From the NCBI GenBank assembly GCA_018340805.1, contig JACMZG010000008.1:11062469-11126468 (forward strand): a DNA stretch of 64,000 nt. The letters are read 5' to 3'. The notes under the pieces are model-generated. The model worked only from the letters and a program-made list of their open reading frames with translations, was not told where the DNA came from and searched no databases. The position numbers were made by a program, and so were the translations under genes. Position 1 is the first letter of the stretch. Every line of letters starts with the position of its first letter. This DNA is from Microvelia longipes (Eukaryota > Arthropoda > Insecta > Hemiptera > Veliidae). Below are positions 13,386-25,871 of the stretch, piece after piece.

Positions 13386-14490
13386 GGAAATGTTCTTTAC
13401 AAGGATTTTCAGACGCCGGAAATGGAGCCGGAATGAGTTTCTCCGTATTGCACTGCTTAAAGGGAAGGGCGGACTGTGATACTGAATAAGTAAATGACGA
13501 AGTATTGCTAATAATTCCACAAATGGTTCTCATTTCACCCTCAATGGGTTATCATGATTTCATATTTAATTACTGGAGATGAGAACAGCTATTTGGATTT
13601 AATAAGCATTTTAGTCTTAAGTTTTATTCAACCCTTTAAAAAATTAAAATGCTGCCTTAAAATGCCACACGTGATAAATAAATTATCAAATGCAGGCCTC
13701 TGCTCCTAGGTCCTCGAGTCCACTAATCGTATAGTGGCCATTTGCCACTTGGAGATCTTGACAGGGAACGAACTGGGACTGTTTGGGGTCGTTACCGTTA
13801 TAACGCTAGGCTTCACATATTTTCTTAATTAAAGGGACCTCAACAAAATGTTTTAAAAACTTGCACTTCACAACACTGACATATTTCCTAAATATTTATT
13901 CCAAAGAAGCAAGCACGGTCACAATACACAATTAATAGATGTTATTTATAATAAATTAAATAGTTTAATTATTAAAAAAAATAAACAGCTATAATTTCAC
14001 AAAAATAATATCTAAAGGACCATACATGGTATTATCTTTTTAATTTACATTAAAATAATAAAATACACAAGATTTATGTATTTCATTTAGTTCGTGGTTA
14101 TAAGGTTGCTTAATCATGAACTAATAACATTAAATTCAAGAAGCCCCAAATAAATTAAAATGAAAGGCATTAATAAATGATATTATTCTTTTATTAGTTT
14201 TTATGGTCGCATTTTTAATTAGCATTGCATAATATTTTATTAATACAAGCTGCCAAATATAGAACAAATCCTCCCTACCTTATTTTTTAAACTTTATCTC
14301 ATTAAATTATTTTAATCTCGAGACGAAATGAGCTAGCTAGAAAGGCTTGACGTCGTGCTGGGCTTTAAATATTTTTTTTACAAAAAATATATTTTAGATT
14401 TTTTGAAATAGGCGCTGTTTTAAGGCGCCTTGTTGGATTTTATTCAATATCTCATCAGTTGTTCACACCTATAATACGGTTGATAAATTA
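13386..14490. other. no gene seen
   Basis: AT-rich, with only short frames. No domain, RNA gene or repeat was recognised on either strand. Confidence 0.5.
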
Positions 14491-14494
14491 TAAA

Positions 14495-14745
14495 TTACAA
14501 ATCGGGTGCGGATTCTGATGTTTTTGAGGTACTGAACAGAATAAAACCGGTCCGAATTCAATACGTCCACTCAAAGTGACCAGAATGTCGAAAACCGTAA
14601 TAAGTAAACGGAAAACCGATAATACGGTTGGTAAACCCCAAACGCCGATGGATTACTCGCTGAATTGTATAAAACCGGTCCGGAGTCAACATGACCACTT
14701 AAAGTACTTAATGCTTGAGTTTTTATGCTAAAGAGCTAAAACTTA
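14495..14745 (+). repeat. repeat family B, two partial copies
   Basis: Both copies carry the marker AAAACCGGTCCG followed by GACCA/GACCAC (14545-14585 and 14672-14705). Orientation is opposite to the 11.5-kb copy. The 5' tRNA-like head is not present here. Confidence 0.6.
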
Positions 14746-15636
14746 GTTCGAAAATCAATCATGAAGTCTAGTTTTACTATCCAGAAATAAGTTATTCCAA
14801 GGCATCACTAACTGTAATTAATTAAAAGTCAGCAAAAAACGTAAAAATTCATAATAAAAATGCGCCCCAACAAATGTACGAGGGGCGCATTTTTAGGGTA
14901 GGCTATACTTTCCTTTAAATTATCAAAGTAATAACTGGTACACCAGTGGTTTTTGCTACAAGTTGATATAGGTTCTTTGGTAAAAAGTTTCAAATTTTTT
15001 TACCAAAAAATGGGGGGGGGTATTTCCCCTGAAGTAACCAGAATACCCCCCAGACAGAAATTATTAAATGTAACCCTTCTCTGGAATAAAGAAATACCGC
15101 CTAATAGTAAAAATGTGTTCTTGCCAAAAAAAATCTTGTAGAGATCTAAATTGTTATAAAATTATTATTTTATTAACTATTACCCAAACATGGTAATTTT
15201 GTTACTACTTATGATATAAGTTTAAAAATTTAAATTATAGGTATTAAACGTAGTACTGCCGTTTTTGAGAAAGGAATTTTAAGAAATTTGATACAAACAT
15301 TATAACATTTGGATAATGTTTTATTACGCTAATGTACGTCTTAGTTTATTCTGTTTTTATTTATATGTAGCCTGTTCTTAAACATAATTATATAATTGGT
15401 GCGTTACTACGCTGTGGATTACTTACAAGATCAAAGAACAAATTCTATCTTTTCCACAAGAATTTCTATATTATATAGCAGAGCCGGCTTTCGGCTTTCG
15501 CCATCAACTGTGCCGGAAAGGTGAGTCTTTATATGTTGTCAAAATCTCCGTTAAAAGCTTGAAGCTTGAGTCAGCTCCAGTTTCTTGATGGTATAATTAA
15601 ATACTTTTATTACTTCATTAGTATTGGCATACATTT

Positions 15637-15695
15637 GTAGTAGTAGTAGAAGTAATATGGGGGGTAGTTGTAGTAACCAGGCAAGTAGGCCACTT
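15637..15695 (-). mobile_element. SINE-1 fragment (3' tail only)
   Basis: It repeats the 3' end of SINE-1: the TAG-type tail, the poly-G run and CAGGCAAGTAGGCCAC. Everything upstream is missing, as expected for a 5'-truncated retroposed copy. Confidence 0.75.
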
Positions 15696-16114
15696 TTTTA
15701 TTTTTACACCACTTTACTCATAGGCTTCATATTCCATTGGTACATTAAAATAGATTTAGCATGAGGAATTAAAACATTTTTATGCCTTTACAAGAGAGGC
15801 ACCAACAAGGAGTTATACTTAGGAATACTTCGTAATAAACTTTTGTATAACAAAATCAGAAGTTTCGAGACAAACATAATGTAAATGAGTTTTGTTAGTA
15901 CCTGCTGTTTGAATGTGTCTTCATCATGGTTATCATTGAGTATAAATACTTGTCTCATAAAGGGCTCGTTGCTTCTTGCTACCTCACCGATCCCAGCATT
16001 ACACGTGTGAATAGTCAGCACAGAACCTGGTCAACAAAGAATAAGAACAATTTTATTTAAGTAAGTAATGTACAAATCACAATGAAAACGTCACAATTCA
16101 CAAATTTACACTCA

Positions 16115-16693
16115 TAGTAGTAGTAGTAATATGGGGGGGGTTGTAGTAACTATCAGGCAAGTAGGCCACGTTGCTGGACCCTTTTTGCCAGCTCCCTAGG
16201 ATAGTGTTCTACTCCTTTTAATTTCAAGTGTAGGTATATTTCATCTAATCTATACAAAAGAGCCGTGGATTTCTATGGTTCCTCTCATGCCTTTTTCAAG
16301 CAATCATACATATTTTCACTGACTTTTATAGTCTTGTGAAAACTAGGAACAACACGTTTCCTCGCTGTTAAACCAAACCTCCATACAGTTTAAACTACAA
16401 GGCAGACACACTATAGTATTATAATGAATCTACTATGAGGGTCATAAATTTTGCCTATACTCAGTTTCATTTAGGGCAAGGGATCTTTAACAAGTTACCT
16501 GACAACACACAGGCTCGAGACCACCGGCTTTAAGTCCCTTCTGAAGGACGTGGTACACAGAATTTGTATCCTTCATAAAAATCCCAGAGGCCCGTGCTGG
16601 GATTTAACTAACGACTAAATAAACTCAGAATTTTAAAGTCCATTCATTCTGTGTATTGGCCGCGTACCTTAACCACTACACCACGGGTGACTC
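16115..16693 (-). mobile_element. SINE-1, copy A (tRNA-derived, about 580 bp)
   Basis: Read on the minus strand it starts with GAGTCACCCGTGGTGTAGTG, an A-box-bearing tRNA head. A B-box-like GTTAAATCCC follows near 16600, and CACGGG pairs with CCCGTG as an acceptor stem (16591-16596 with 16682-16687). A 400-bp body follows, shared closely with copies B and C. The tail is a poly-C run and then a TACTAC-type microsatellite at 16115-16130. It is long for a SINE, and the body is not a family I can name. No clear target duplication was found for this copy. Confidence 0.8.
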
Positions 16694-17427
16694 TGGCCGA
16701 CATTTGTAAATAACATTTTAGTAAAGAAGAATGATAATGAATAAAATGAATAAATAAAACCAAGTAAATAAACAAAATTGTTATAAAAATACAAATAAAA
16801 CTGAACAGTAAAAATTGTTGAGTATATATAGAAGAGTACTAATAAAGATAATTCTAAATAATAACTTAAATATATAAATAAAGATCGATATTTTCTTAGG
16901 GAATATTTATTTGTGTAGGTTGGCCATTCTTCAAAATTAACATGATTTGCACATTTTCGTTTCTGATTTGAATTCTACTTATTTCTAGTATTTTGAATAT
17001 TTTTAAAAACATGATTTTTTTCTTTATTTTGTGTCCGCTATTTATAATTATAACTGCTTTGACCTACGAATTTGTGTTTTTATTAAACGATGCATATGCG
17101 GCAAGGAACAAAGAAAAAGAAAATACACTGCTCTTATGAGAAGGCGAAGAACCAATATTATAGTCAGCGTTTATTACAGCAAACCGCGACTTCAATTTGA
17201 GCTAAAAAATGCATTTATTTTACCAATAAACTTTCGACAGCAGACAGCATAATGCTGTTAAATCAATATTTTGATTATATATCATAAGGAAAAGGTAAAT
17301 GAATTCATAATAAAAATGCATATGTTTATTAATAATAAGCAAAAAAATTGAATGTAATAATAATTATTAAAATAACCTGACTTTTGACACCGGGTACTAC
17401 CCCTATAAGTGTCTACACGACACATTA

Positions 17428-17560
17428 TCGGGATTTAACCTTCAAATTATTGGGATTTAACCTACAAATTATTGGGATTTAACCTACAAATTATTGGGAT
17501 TTAACCTACAAATTATTGGGATTAACATAAACAATTGGGATTTAACCTAAAATTATCGGT
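17428..17560. repeat. 22-bp minisatellite, about 6 copies
   Basis: The unit is AAATTATTGGGATTTAACCT plus AC. The first copies are clean and the last two are shortened. Confidence 0.85.
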
Positions 17561-18075
17561 GTCGATATTGGTGTTCAACACCGGGTTGAACCCCCATTTA
17601 CACGGAGTTTAATCGGCTCCACCTTGTTCACCTGACAGACGGTCAGCCAAATTTTTTATCGCCAGAGAGAGAAAGAGAGCGAGAGAGATAATCCCTCTCT
17701 CTCAAATTGACAAAACTCGTGATAAAAATTATTTTACACTTCCTGTTTTATTACTATAACATTCATCAACATTTGATAAAACTTGTATTTATTGTCCAAG
17801 AGGCGGGCCTGAAAAAATGTGACTGAGTTTGTACTACTTCAAACAACATTATTATAAAAATATATTTTAAATAATGAAGGAAAGCATAAGTCTATCCAGA
17901 GTGGAGCCCTTCATATCAATGCGCTCGCTCAAAATATTAGAAAATCGCACAAATTCCAAATCCATAAGTGTTTCCCTGTAGGTCGTGAGCAAAACATGAA
18001 GACAACATTTTTAAAGCTGATCAATTTTTCTATAAAATAAATTTTTTTTCATCAAAATTGGACAGCTACAACTAA

Positions 18076-18103
18076 TTGGACATTAGCTACAGCTAATGTC
18101 CAA
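18076..18103. repeat. perfect 13-bp palindrome with 2-nt loop
   Basis: TTGGACATTAGCT, then AC, then its exact reverse complement. TTGGACATTTG follows at 18111, so the half-site is present a third time. Confidence 0.85.
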
Positions 18104-18533
18104 ATGTCTTTTGGACATTTGTTAAATGGCCAAAAAATGCACACAAAGCTAATATTTTTTCAAAGAAATTCGCAGACTTTGCATAAATTACCCATTTTTT
18201 GGTGTTCTTGAAAGAGCTAATAAAAAGACTGACTTATTTGAAATAATAAGATTGACTTTTAATTAAATAAACACTCTGACTTTAATAATTTAACAATACA
18301 TTAAAAACTGACTCATATTTTTCTCAGACTTCCCAAATAAGACTCAATGAAAATATTGACTATTTGACGCATAACAATATGTGAATTACAGGTAGACATC
18401 TAAGGTGCCAACCTGTCAGCTGTCAACCTGTTCATTTACAAATTGTTATGCGTCTCACTTTCCAACATCCTCCGGGCCAACCTTAAGCACAGGCACTCGC
18501 CCAACTGGGCGCGGATGATGCCGGATGCCGTCT

Positions 18534-19215
18534 CTACTTTCCACTACTTCTTACGCGTCTGTCTTTTCCTGGTGGCAGCTTGACGACTCTTTCTCTGGTC
18601 CAAGTGTTCCGGGCCATGTTTGGTTCTACGACGACCACTAGATCGTCGATTTTGACTGCTGCTTCCTCCCTTCTCCATTTCGCTCTGAAATTGATGCTTG
18701 GCAAATATTCCTTTGACCACCACCGTTGCCAAAAACATATCCGCCAATCGTTGAGTATTCGCCAAGTTTTCTTTTCTCCGTCGTCTGTCCCGTTGGATTC
18801 GTTCCATGCTCTAGCACCGCTTGATGTGCCAATGAGGATGGAGAACGGAGTTAGGCATTCTTGGTCAGCCCTATCCAGCGATACATGTGTCAATGGCCTA
18901 CTGTTGACAATACTCTCTACCTCTACCAGCAATTTTTGCAAAACCTCCTCCCTCGGAGCCCGTTCTTTAAAAATAGCAGATAAAGCCGTCTTAAACGATC
19001 GAATTAACCACTCCCAGCTTATGTGGAGCTAAGGGCGGAATAAATTTCCAATTAATCCCTTTGTTACTCTATTCATTATTTATAGAAGACTGATTTAAGT
19101 CTGCTAGCTTCTCCAATTTCCCTCTAAGTTCCTCTCAAATTGGTACCATTATCTGACCAAATAATAGAAGGACACCCCCTCCTAGCTACAAACCGCCGTA
19201 AAACCATTAACGCGC
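18534..19215 (-). pseudogene. BEL/Pao LTR retrotransposon integrase, C-terminal fragment
   Basis: The integrase core and tail of a BEL/Pao pol gene, an enzyme that inserts retroelement cDNA. On the minus strand from about 19213 the order is FVARRGC and WSDNGTN (the core with its second catalytic aspartate), then WKFIPPLAPH, LIRSFKTAL, VNSRPLTHVS, and the BEL-typical tail with WRILNDW, KEYLP, KWR and PGKDRRVR (frame 18534-18941). It is broken by a stop after SDNGTNLRGT (about 19124) and a frameshift near 19020. The upstream integrase part and the rest of pol are absent, and 19.22 kb is a sharp break. It lies between inverted arms. Not functional. The family assignment is firm; antisense frames over it are shadows. 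Confidence 0.85.
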
Positions 19216-19474
19216 TATCTGTGCGCGTCTGTCTCAGCTGTCAACCTGTTCCACACAATCCACAGGGAACAACCACTTATTTCAAGAAAACTAAAATTTG
19301 TGCGATTTTATAAAAATTTTGAGCACACGCAATCATATATAGGGCTCCACTCTGGATAGACAGACAATGTTTTTCCTTCATAATTTAAGGTATGTTTTAA
19401 AAACAATTTGGTTTGAAGAAGAAAAAAATGAGTCACACTTTTTCAGGGTTCGTCTCTTGGACTATTACGTTTAC

Positions 19475-20035
19475 CCAAATATCTGAGCTTACTTTATTTA
19501 AATTTGGCTAACAGTCTGAAATTAAATTACTTACATTTAGCTGGCTATCTTATAACGTTTTTAACGTTCATCTAATATCTGAGCTAACCTCATTTACGTT
19601 TATCTAACAATCTATAATTATTATATTTACGTTTAACCTATGCAGTATGAACTTACTCTATCAACATTTACCTAGCGATCCGAACCAACGTTTTTAACAT
19701 CAAACACCACAGCTTACTTTATTTACGTTTATCTAACAATCTGAAATTATTTTAATAATTTTCTAAAATTATTTTTATTAATTTTAATAATTACTCTATC
19801 AACGTTTACTTAGCGATCCGAACCAACGTTTTTAACATCCCACATCACAGCTTACTTTATTTAAGTTTATCTAACAATCTGAAATTATTATATTTACGTT
19901 TAACCTACATTTTGAACTTACTCTATCAACGTTTACCTAGCGATCAGAACTAACGTTTTTAACATCTAACATCACAGCTTACTTTATTTACGTAACAATC
20001 AGAACTTACTTTACCCAATTACCTAACTATCTAAA
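19475..20035. repeat. about 130-bp tandem repeat, roughly 4 copies
   Basis: TTTACGTTTATCTAACAATC recurs at about 19592, 19721, 19859 and (shortened) 19985. Between them lie ACTCTATCAACGTTTAC, AGCGATC and CCAACGTTTTTAACATC-type blocks. Periods are 126-138 bp. Confidence 0.75.
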
Positions 20036-20299
20036 GTTAAACAGAAAATTAACGTTATTATTAAAATTCTGTTATGTACTACATTCCTGTAGATCATTTA
20101 CAAAATAATACCAAAAACTTCTAATAAATAAATTATAGGTTCAAAATTCAACATTTCCAAACAGCTTCAAGTTGAACTCGAGTCGCTGACATTCCATTAG
20201 ATTCAACCCAACCTCGACTAATGTTTCTTTTTATTTTAGATAAAATTATAGAAATTAGCTCCAGTCAAATTTTTTTTTAGTCAAATCTTTCTAATCTTT

Positions 20300-20745
20300 C
20301 AAAAGCAGATGTGTTTAAAAATATTAAGAATAGAACTGTTTAAGTTCATCATTTTATCTTATCTTTTTACTATTCCATGTTTATACTGTAGGTATATTGG
20401 AAAAATAATGCGTATGCAATTTTCAATTGCAAACTGGGATTTAATTAGCAGATACGTTAGTCTTATACATAACTACATGCGTGTCAAACTTCAATCGTAT
20501 CGCATCATTTTTCGTTATTTTTACTGTCATTAAAGAAGGACTGATTTATGTACTAAGTTTAAAATCTCTAGCATAAATACACTGGGTGTTACGATAATAA
20601 CCGACACACACACACATACAGACAGACAACATTGTGAAAAACACTCAGGGGCCTTAAAAACACCTAAAAGAAATAATTCCGATGACATCCCGGTTTCGGA
20701 TTTTTTTGCAAACAATACTTTTCCTATATACTTACGGAATAAATA
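20300..20745 (-). repeat. repeat family A, partial copy
   Basis: It contains the family marker ACACATACAGACAGACAAC, then ACACCTAAAAG, CCGGTTTCGGATTTTT and a TACTTTTCCTATATAC end. Upstream it has the GCGTGTCAAACTTCAAT-type middle part. The 61-codon minus frame at 20530-20715 is a by-product of this repeat and recurs, altered, at 42.2 kb. Confidence 0.7.
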
Positions 20746-21059
20746 AGAAAAAGTAAAGCAAACGTTTTTCTTTGTTACACCGATCTTGTGTGTGTGTACT
20801 AGTTACAAGTGATTGATACAAGTAATTGTAGTAGAAAAGAAAATTTTTTTTATTAAATAAAAAAATTTAATGCTCATACGAAATGATTATCAGATGCTTA
20901 TGAAGTTCGACTCCTACTATGACACCTATCCTATTAGCGATTTTTCCACAGGTAGTACGCTAAAAAGCACATTCTTTAATTAAAATATCTAAAGAACTGA
21001 GCTAGCCAATGAAAACTTCAAAAAATTAATAGAAAGTTTTATTTAAAAAAATCAATGAT

Positions 21060-21109
21060 GTGGTTGAGGTCTATTTCTATAAAAAAAAACTTTTAAAACC
21101 TCAACCACA
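21060..21109. repeat. 11-bp inverted repeat (hairpin)
   Basis: GTGGTTGAGGT and its exact complement ACCTCAACCAC are separated by about 27 nt of A/T-rich loop. No associated gene was found. Confidence 0.7.
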
Positions 21110-21129
21110 AACACTTTTGATCAAACAAA

Positions 21130-22250
21130 TATTTTTTTTGTAATTTTCATGATTTTTATAAAAGTTTGAATCAACATCATTTCGATACAACCTGTAGGAT
21201 TAACCCCAAAATCTAATCAGTACTTTCTCTTATAGGACACGAATTGAATCAATAAATGCACGTTTTAGGGACCTCTCAGCTCATTAGGGTACGCACCCTA
21301 TTGAACCACTTCAGATGGGTCGCATCTCTATGCTCTAAGTATTAATACAAGTGGCTAAGCATAGCCCAGGGTGCGGACCCTGGACATCCGGGGCCCAAAT
21401 CGAACGCATCCATGTTTTGATTCGGCCACAGAGAGAAATATGAAAACTTAGGTAAAGTAATGGTATTAAAATAATTATTTATTTACATGAATTAAAAAGT
21501 CGGAATTATAATTTCATCTGATTATTTTCAGAATAATTATCTAATATTTCCGATTTATTTTAAATAAACGGCATGTGAGAACGTCAAAGGCGGAAGGAAG
21601 TACGTGCGAGGAAGAGAGTGGCAAAGGGGTGTGGTTAGACTGTGTTAGTAGTGTTAAGGTTATTTCCTCATAGTGTAAGATGATTCCTACGCCACTTTCA
21701 ATGTCCTAGACACTGACCTTGTCCACTGGACTTCCCCCCACTCCCATATGCACCACTAATCCCCCCAGTGTCTCCATATGACTTTATATATCTAATCACC
21801 ATGACAGTGGCGAAGATCAATCAGTTTATTGAATTGTGCGAAACGTTTTATTACCGTCTTTGTTTTTCGGTGTGTTCCGACTTGTTCATCAAGTAACCCA
21901 AAGGACTTAGGAAATCAAAGTATGTTGCTTTTATTTCTTAACTAAAACAAAAAACTTAAAAATAACTTTCTAAGGCAATGTATATGTTATGCCTTCAAAA
22001 TAATTTCCTAAGTAGTATATTTGAAATATCTGATTTTGTAACTTAAACTAGAGTTCTAGAAATTCAGTCATTGCATTTTTTGTCACTTTTATAAATACGA
22101 CTCGATACCTTATTACATATTTGACATTATTTCAATGTTCAGTAATCGGATTCACAAGAAGAATATTTTAGAGTACCAAAGCCTCTGATATTAGTTTACA
22201 TTAATTAACAATTGTGATCACGTGACAGCCACTTAAAATATAATTTTAAA
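21130..22250. other. no gene seen
   Basis: No coding or RNA gene was recognised. The segment 21.57-21.90 kb has an LTR-like look (TG start, TATATA, then a moderately GC-rich stretch), but no target duplication or primer site was found. Left unassigned. Confidence 0.45.
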
Positions 22251-22254
22251 TAGA

Positions 22255-22385
22255 TTGGGCACCACTCAGGACAATCGAAGTGAGTCCGAAGCGGTACGGG
22301 TGACTGTAGCGAATCCGATATTGTAAGGTACCATAAAAATATTTCGAGGCTCTCCGTACCAAGTTGTTTTATTTTTACAACCGGG
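22255..22385 (+). repeat. repeat family A, 3' fragment
   Basis: It matches the family 3' end: GTGAGTCCGAAGCGGTAC, GTAGCGAATCCGAT, and a CCGTACC end. Confidence 0.6.
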
Positions 22386-22547
22386 GAAAAATAAAAAAAA
22401 ATCATCTAAATATTTTATTATTTCGTTGCAAATTTGATGTGATAAGGAAAATTTTGATGTACCCTGTAAACAATTATTAAAGCCAAATTGGATGGCAAAA
22501 ATTGAGAGGGAAAGGGGCGGTCAAATCTGCTCAGCTTCCTGAGTCCA

Positions 22548-23325
22548 TAATATATATCTTGTTGATATATATCTTGTCAATACATATCTTGTTAATATAT
22601 ATCTTGTCAATACATATCTTGTTGATATATATCTTGTCAATACATATCTAGTTTATATATATCGTGTCAATACATATCTTGTTAATATATATCTTGTTGA
22701 TATATATCTTGTCAATACATATCTAGTTTATATATATCGTGTCAATACATATCTTGTTAATATATATCTTGTCAATACATATCTTGTTGATATATATCTT
22801 GTCATACATATCTGTTAATATATATCTTGTCAATACATATCTTGTGATATATATCTTGTCAATACATATCTAGTTATATATATCGTGTCAATACATATCT
22901 TGTTAATAATATCTTGTCAATACATAATCTTGTAATACATATCTTGTCATACATATCTTGTCAATACATATTGTCAAAACATATCTTGTTAATATATATC
23001 TTGTCAATACATACCTTGTTAATACATATCTTGTCAAAACATATCTTGTTAATATATATCTTATCAAACATATCTAGTTTATATATTCTTGTCAATACAT
23101 ATCTTGTTAATATATATCTTGTCAATACATGTCTTGTTGATACATATCTTGTTAATATATATTTTGTTAATATATATCTTGTCAATACATGTCTTGTTGA
23201 TACATATCTTGTTAATATATATCTTGTCAATACATATCTTGTCAAAGCATATCTTGTCAATACATATCTAGTTAATACATATCTTGTCAAAACATATCTT
23301 GTTAATATATATCTTGTCAATATAA
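22548..23325. repeat. 15-bp minisatellite, about 50 copies
   Basis: Two alternating 15-bp versions, ATATCTTGTCAATAC and ATATCTTGTTAATAT, with variants (CTAGTT, CGTGTC). Because 15 is a multiple of three, long open frames appear on both strands (22914-23339 plus, 22961-23320 minus), encoding five-residue repeats. These are not genes. Confidence 0.95.
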
Positions 23326-23785
23326 AACTATCTATATAACTAGACTATAACTACCTAGACTACATATAATACTACTTTTATTTTTCTATATTTATACTAA
23401 AATAATATACAACATGCGCCATATAATTGTGCGAGAGACAATTATATAGTTATCTGTTCATGTTTAGCAAAACAAGGTAGTATCAAATGATAAACATACA
23501 CCATGTTAACTACATTTTTACTTAATACAACTTAATTACCCTAGATTAACTATATACTAACTTTCTACATCTTATTTACAACACTACATATACTACAATC
23601 AACTTACTCTACGTTTACTACAACTTATTTGCTATAACATGCTTACTTTCTATCTCTTTTTAACAATTCTACATAAACTGTAATTCTCATTAAAAACTGC
23701 ATACTCACTTCCCCAGTAATAAATTTAATTTATCAAGTAAATGAAATGAATAATACACAGACATGTAAAAGACAGAAACACACGC

Positions 23786-23787
<2 letters not shown>

Positions 23788-23825
<38 letters not shown>

Positions 23826-23875
23826 TATATAATATATATAATATATATATATATATATATACATACATATATATA
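23788..23875. repeat. (AT)n microsatellite
   Basis: Alternating AT with a few phase flips, ending in an ATAC run. Confidence 0.9.
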
Positions 23876-24789
23876 AGCCGCAAAAATTCATATATTCTTG
23901 ATCACTGAGTTTCCTCCTTTATAAAACCTCCTCTGTCCCTCCTTCATAACCTGAATTTCATTCGCTTCTTTAAGAAATTTTCTTAAACTATAAAATTATA
24001 ACAAAAAATAAAACACAACAATAAAGCGAGATATTAAAGGTTTAAAAGCGGGCGTAAGGCGGCCCTATATCATGATTTGAGGTTGGTTGGATGAAGGAGG
24101 TAGAGAAGGTAGTGGGGGTGATTTAGGCTACTTTTGGCTCTGATTCTAATTTAAAGGAGACAACGAATTTCAATTCGATATTTATCAGCTTGATTAACAC
24201 ATAATTCAACCAATTAGCTTATAACGTCTTCATAATTAATATAACGTATTTTGTTTATATTTATTTTTTAAGAAATAACCACCTGTAGATTGTTTTTATT
24301 TCCTTGTTAGTAAAGTTTGTTGTTTTGAAAAAAAAGTCTTGGAGTCAAGTGGAGAGGCACGATGTGACCTGAAATGGCTCGAGTGACACTTAACCCTACT
24401 AGTTTAACAGTCACGTTTCAGAGTTTTCAAAATACTAGAAACAATTTAAAAATAAACACACGTGGGTGGTTACTTCTATAGGTCTTTTGAATATTAGATT
24501 GACTTTCGAGATTTTTTGGGATGTTCATTCTTAACTATAAAAATAATTAAATAATTTATGATTATTTGATAACTACGAAACATTTAGAATTATTTATGCA
24601 TTGCTAAAAACGGTATTACTCTTTTCTTTAAAAAAAAATATAACTATTAATGGATTCATTGTAAACCTAATAAGCTGACGACATGAAGGGAAAATATCAT
24701 GTTTATAAAAAATCCCTAACCAGAATGTCACCTGAATAATGTGCTTCATGTGTTTTTATGATATCCTATGTGGTTTTTACAAAGTTATG

Positions 24790-24960
24790 TGTCGACGACC
24801 GAAGCGAGTTTGAAGACGTATTTAAGAATAAATTGGATGATTTGTGTATTCTGAGGACGAGCAAAGCGAGTACAAAGTAAGGACGATATGATGTGTAGCG
24901 AATCCGATGTGATGTGGAAAAGTACCAAGGTAACCCCGTACTCAATTTGTTTACAATTGG
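24790..24960 (+). repeat. repeat family A, 3' fragment
   Basis: CGACCGAAGCGAGTTTGAAG, AGGACGAGCAAAGCGAGTAC, GTAGCGAATCCGATGTGATG and CCCCGTACTCAATT match the family 3' part. It ends just before the MITE at 24987. Confidence 0.7.
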
Positions 24961-24983
24961 GAAGCATATTATGCAGGTAAAGC

Positions 24984-25351
24984 TTATAGACCAAGAGCCC
25001 AGGGGTGTTTTGTTAATAAATATGGGTGGATGGGTGATGGGTGTCCCAGGCAGAACAAACTTTAGGAGTCAAAGGTTCTGCCTGGGACAACCATCCGATA
25101 CGAGCGGCAGAATTGCAGATCCTTGTTCAGGAAGGTATTTACGAAAAATTAAACCGTTTCCAGCCATTACACTTTTTATTAACTTGAGAGGTAAATTTGA
25201 CCTGTAAAGTGCGTTCTGCCTGGGACACCCATCCGATAAGAGTCTGCAGAATTGCAGATCCTTGTTCAGGAAGATATTTACGAAAAATTGAGATCGGTTC
25301 CAGCCATTACACTTTTTATTAACAAAACACCCCTGGGCTCTTGGTCTATTA
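24984..25351. mobile_element. MITE with perfect terminal inverted repeats and TTA duplication
   Basis: The element spans 24987-25348 (362 bp). The first 34 bases (starting TAGACCAAGAGCCC) and the reverse complement of the last 34 are identical. Both ends are flanked by TTA (24984-24986 and 25349-25351). Inside is a direct duplication of about 110 bp (25075-25182 and 25211-25320), each copy with TTCTGCCTGGGACA, GAATTGCAGATCC and CAGCCATTACAC. It has no transposase frame, so it is non-autonomous. A 3-bp TTA duplication is typical of PIF/Harbinger. The terminal bases alone do not prove that assignment. The perfect ends suggest recent movement. Confidence 0.85.
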
Positions 25352-25610
25352 CTTAATTCAAAGAATATTCTTTTGAACTGTTTAAAAAACGATCACACTG
25401 ATATTTTCTTCCATCATATTATTAATGCAAAATTTAGTTATAATATATTCAGTTGGTGTGACCGCAAATATTGAAATACGAAGTATAGAAACTCCAGCGG
25501 TAAGACGGTCACATAAACTCTGTAAGCTACTTGTTTTTACATTTCTAATATAAATGTCACTTTGGTCATTATAATATTAATACATTTTTGAGTTTCCTAC
25601 TCACACACAC

Positions 25611-25634
25611 TCATATATATATATATATAATATA

Positions 25635-25680
<46 letters not shown>
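25611..25680. repeat. (AT)n microsatellite
   Basis: Alternating AT preceded by a short ACACAC run. Confidence 0.9.
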
Positions 25681-25682
<2 letters not shown>

Positions 25683-25871
25683 GCTGGTAATCGGTCATGA
25701 AATAAAGACAAATTATTTTCACTTAAGCCAATGTTTGGGTTTTGAGGTTTAAATCTATGATATAGGGGAAGCATTTTAATAGTTAAATAGTGTTAATTGG
25801 ACAACAACAATAGTATATTATACTACTATGCGGCAAAATGGAAATTTGAAGGCAAGTGCCGAGGGCGAGGA

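Larger units (their letters stand above)
17790..19467. repeat. inverted arms of about 200 bp around a BEL/Pao remnant
   Basis: Left arm 17790-17987 and right arm 19254-19467 are reverse complements over their length. They share GTCCAAGAG, ATGAAGGAAA, CTATCCAGAGTGGAGCCC and AAATCGCACAAATT. The space between holds a palindrome at 18.08 kb and the BEL/Pao integrase fragment. These could be LTR pieces placed head to head by rearrangement, or the arms of a foldback element that captured the fragment. Confidence 0.7.

Noticed and set aside
13267..13479. 70-codon frame over the 42-bp satellite edge
   Set aside because: The repeat period is a multiple of three. There is no start context or domain.
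18580..19032. 150-codon plus frame
   Set aside because: It is antisense to the BEL/Pao integrase remnant, whose minus-strand motifs are unmistakable.
21574..21893. solo LTR
   Set aside because: TG start, TATA-like box and CA end are suggestive, but there is no target duplication, second copy or primer-binding site.
22548..23325. CRISPR-like array (also considered for the 20-, 25-, 35- and 42-bp arrays)
   Set aside because: These are direct tandem repeats without unique spacers or cas genes, in a eukaryotic context.
22914..23339. 141-codon plus frame and 119-codon minus frame
   Set aside because: Both are produced by a 15-bp minisatellite. Five-residue repeats on both strands are a consequence of the period being divisible by three.
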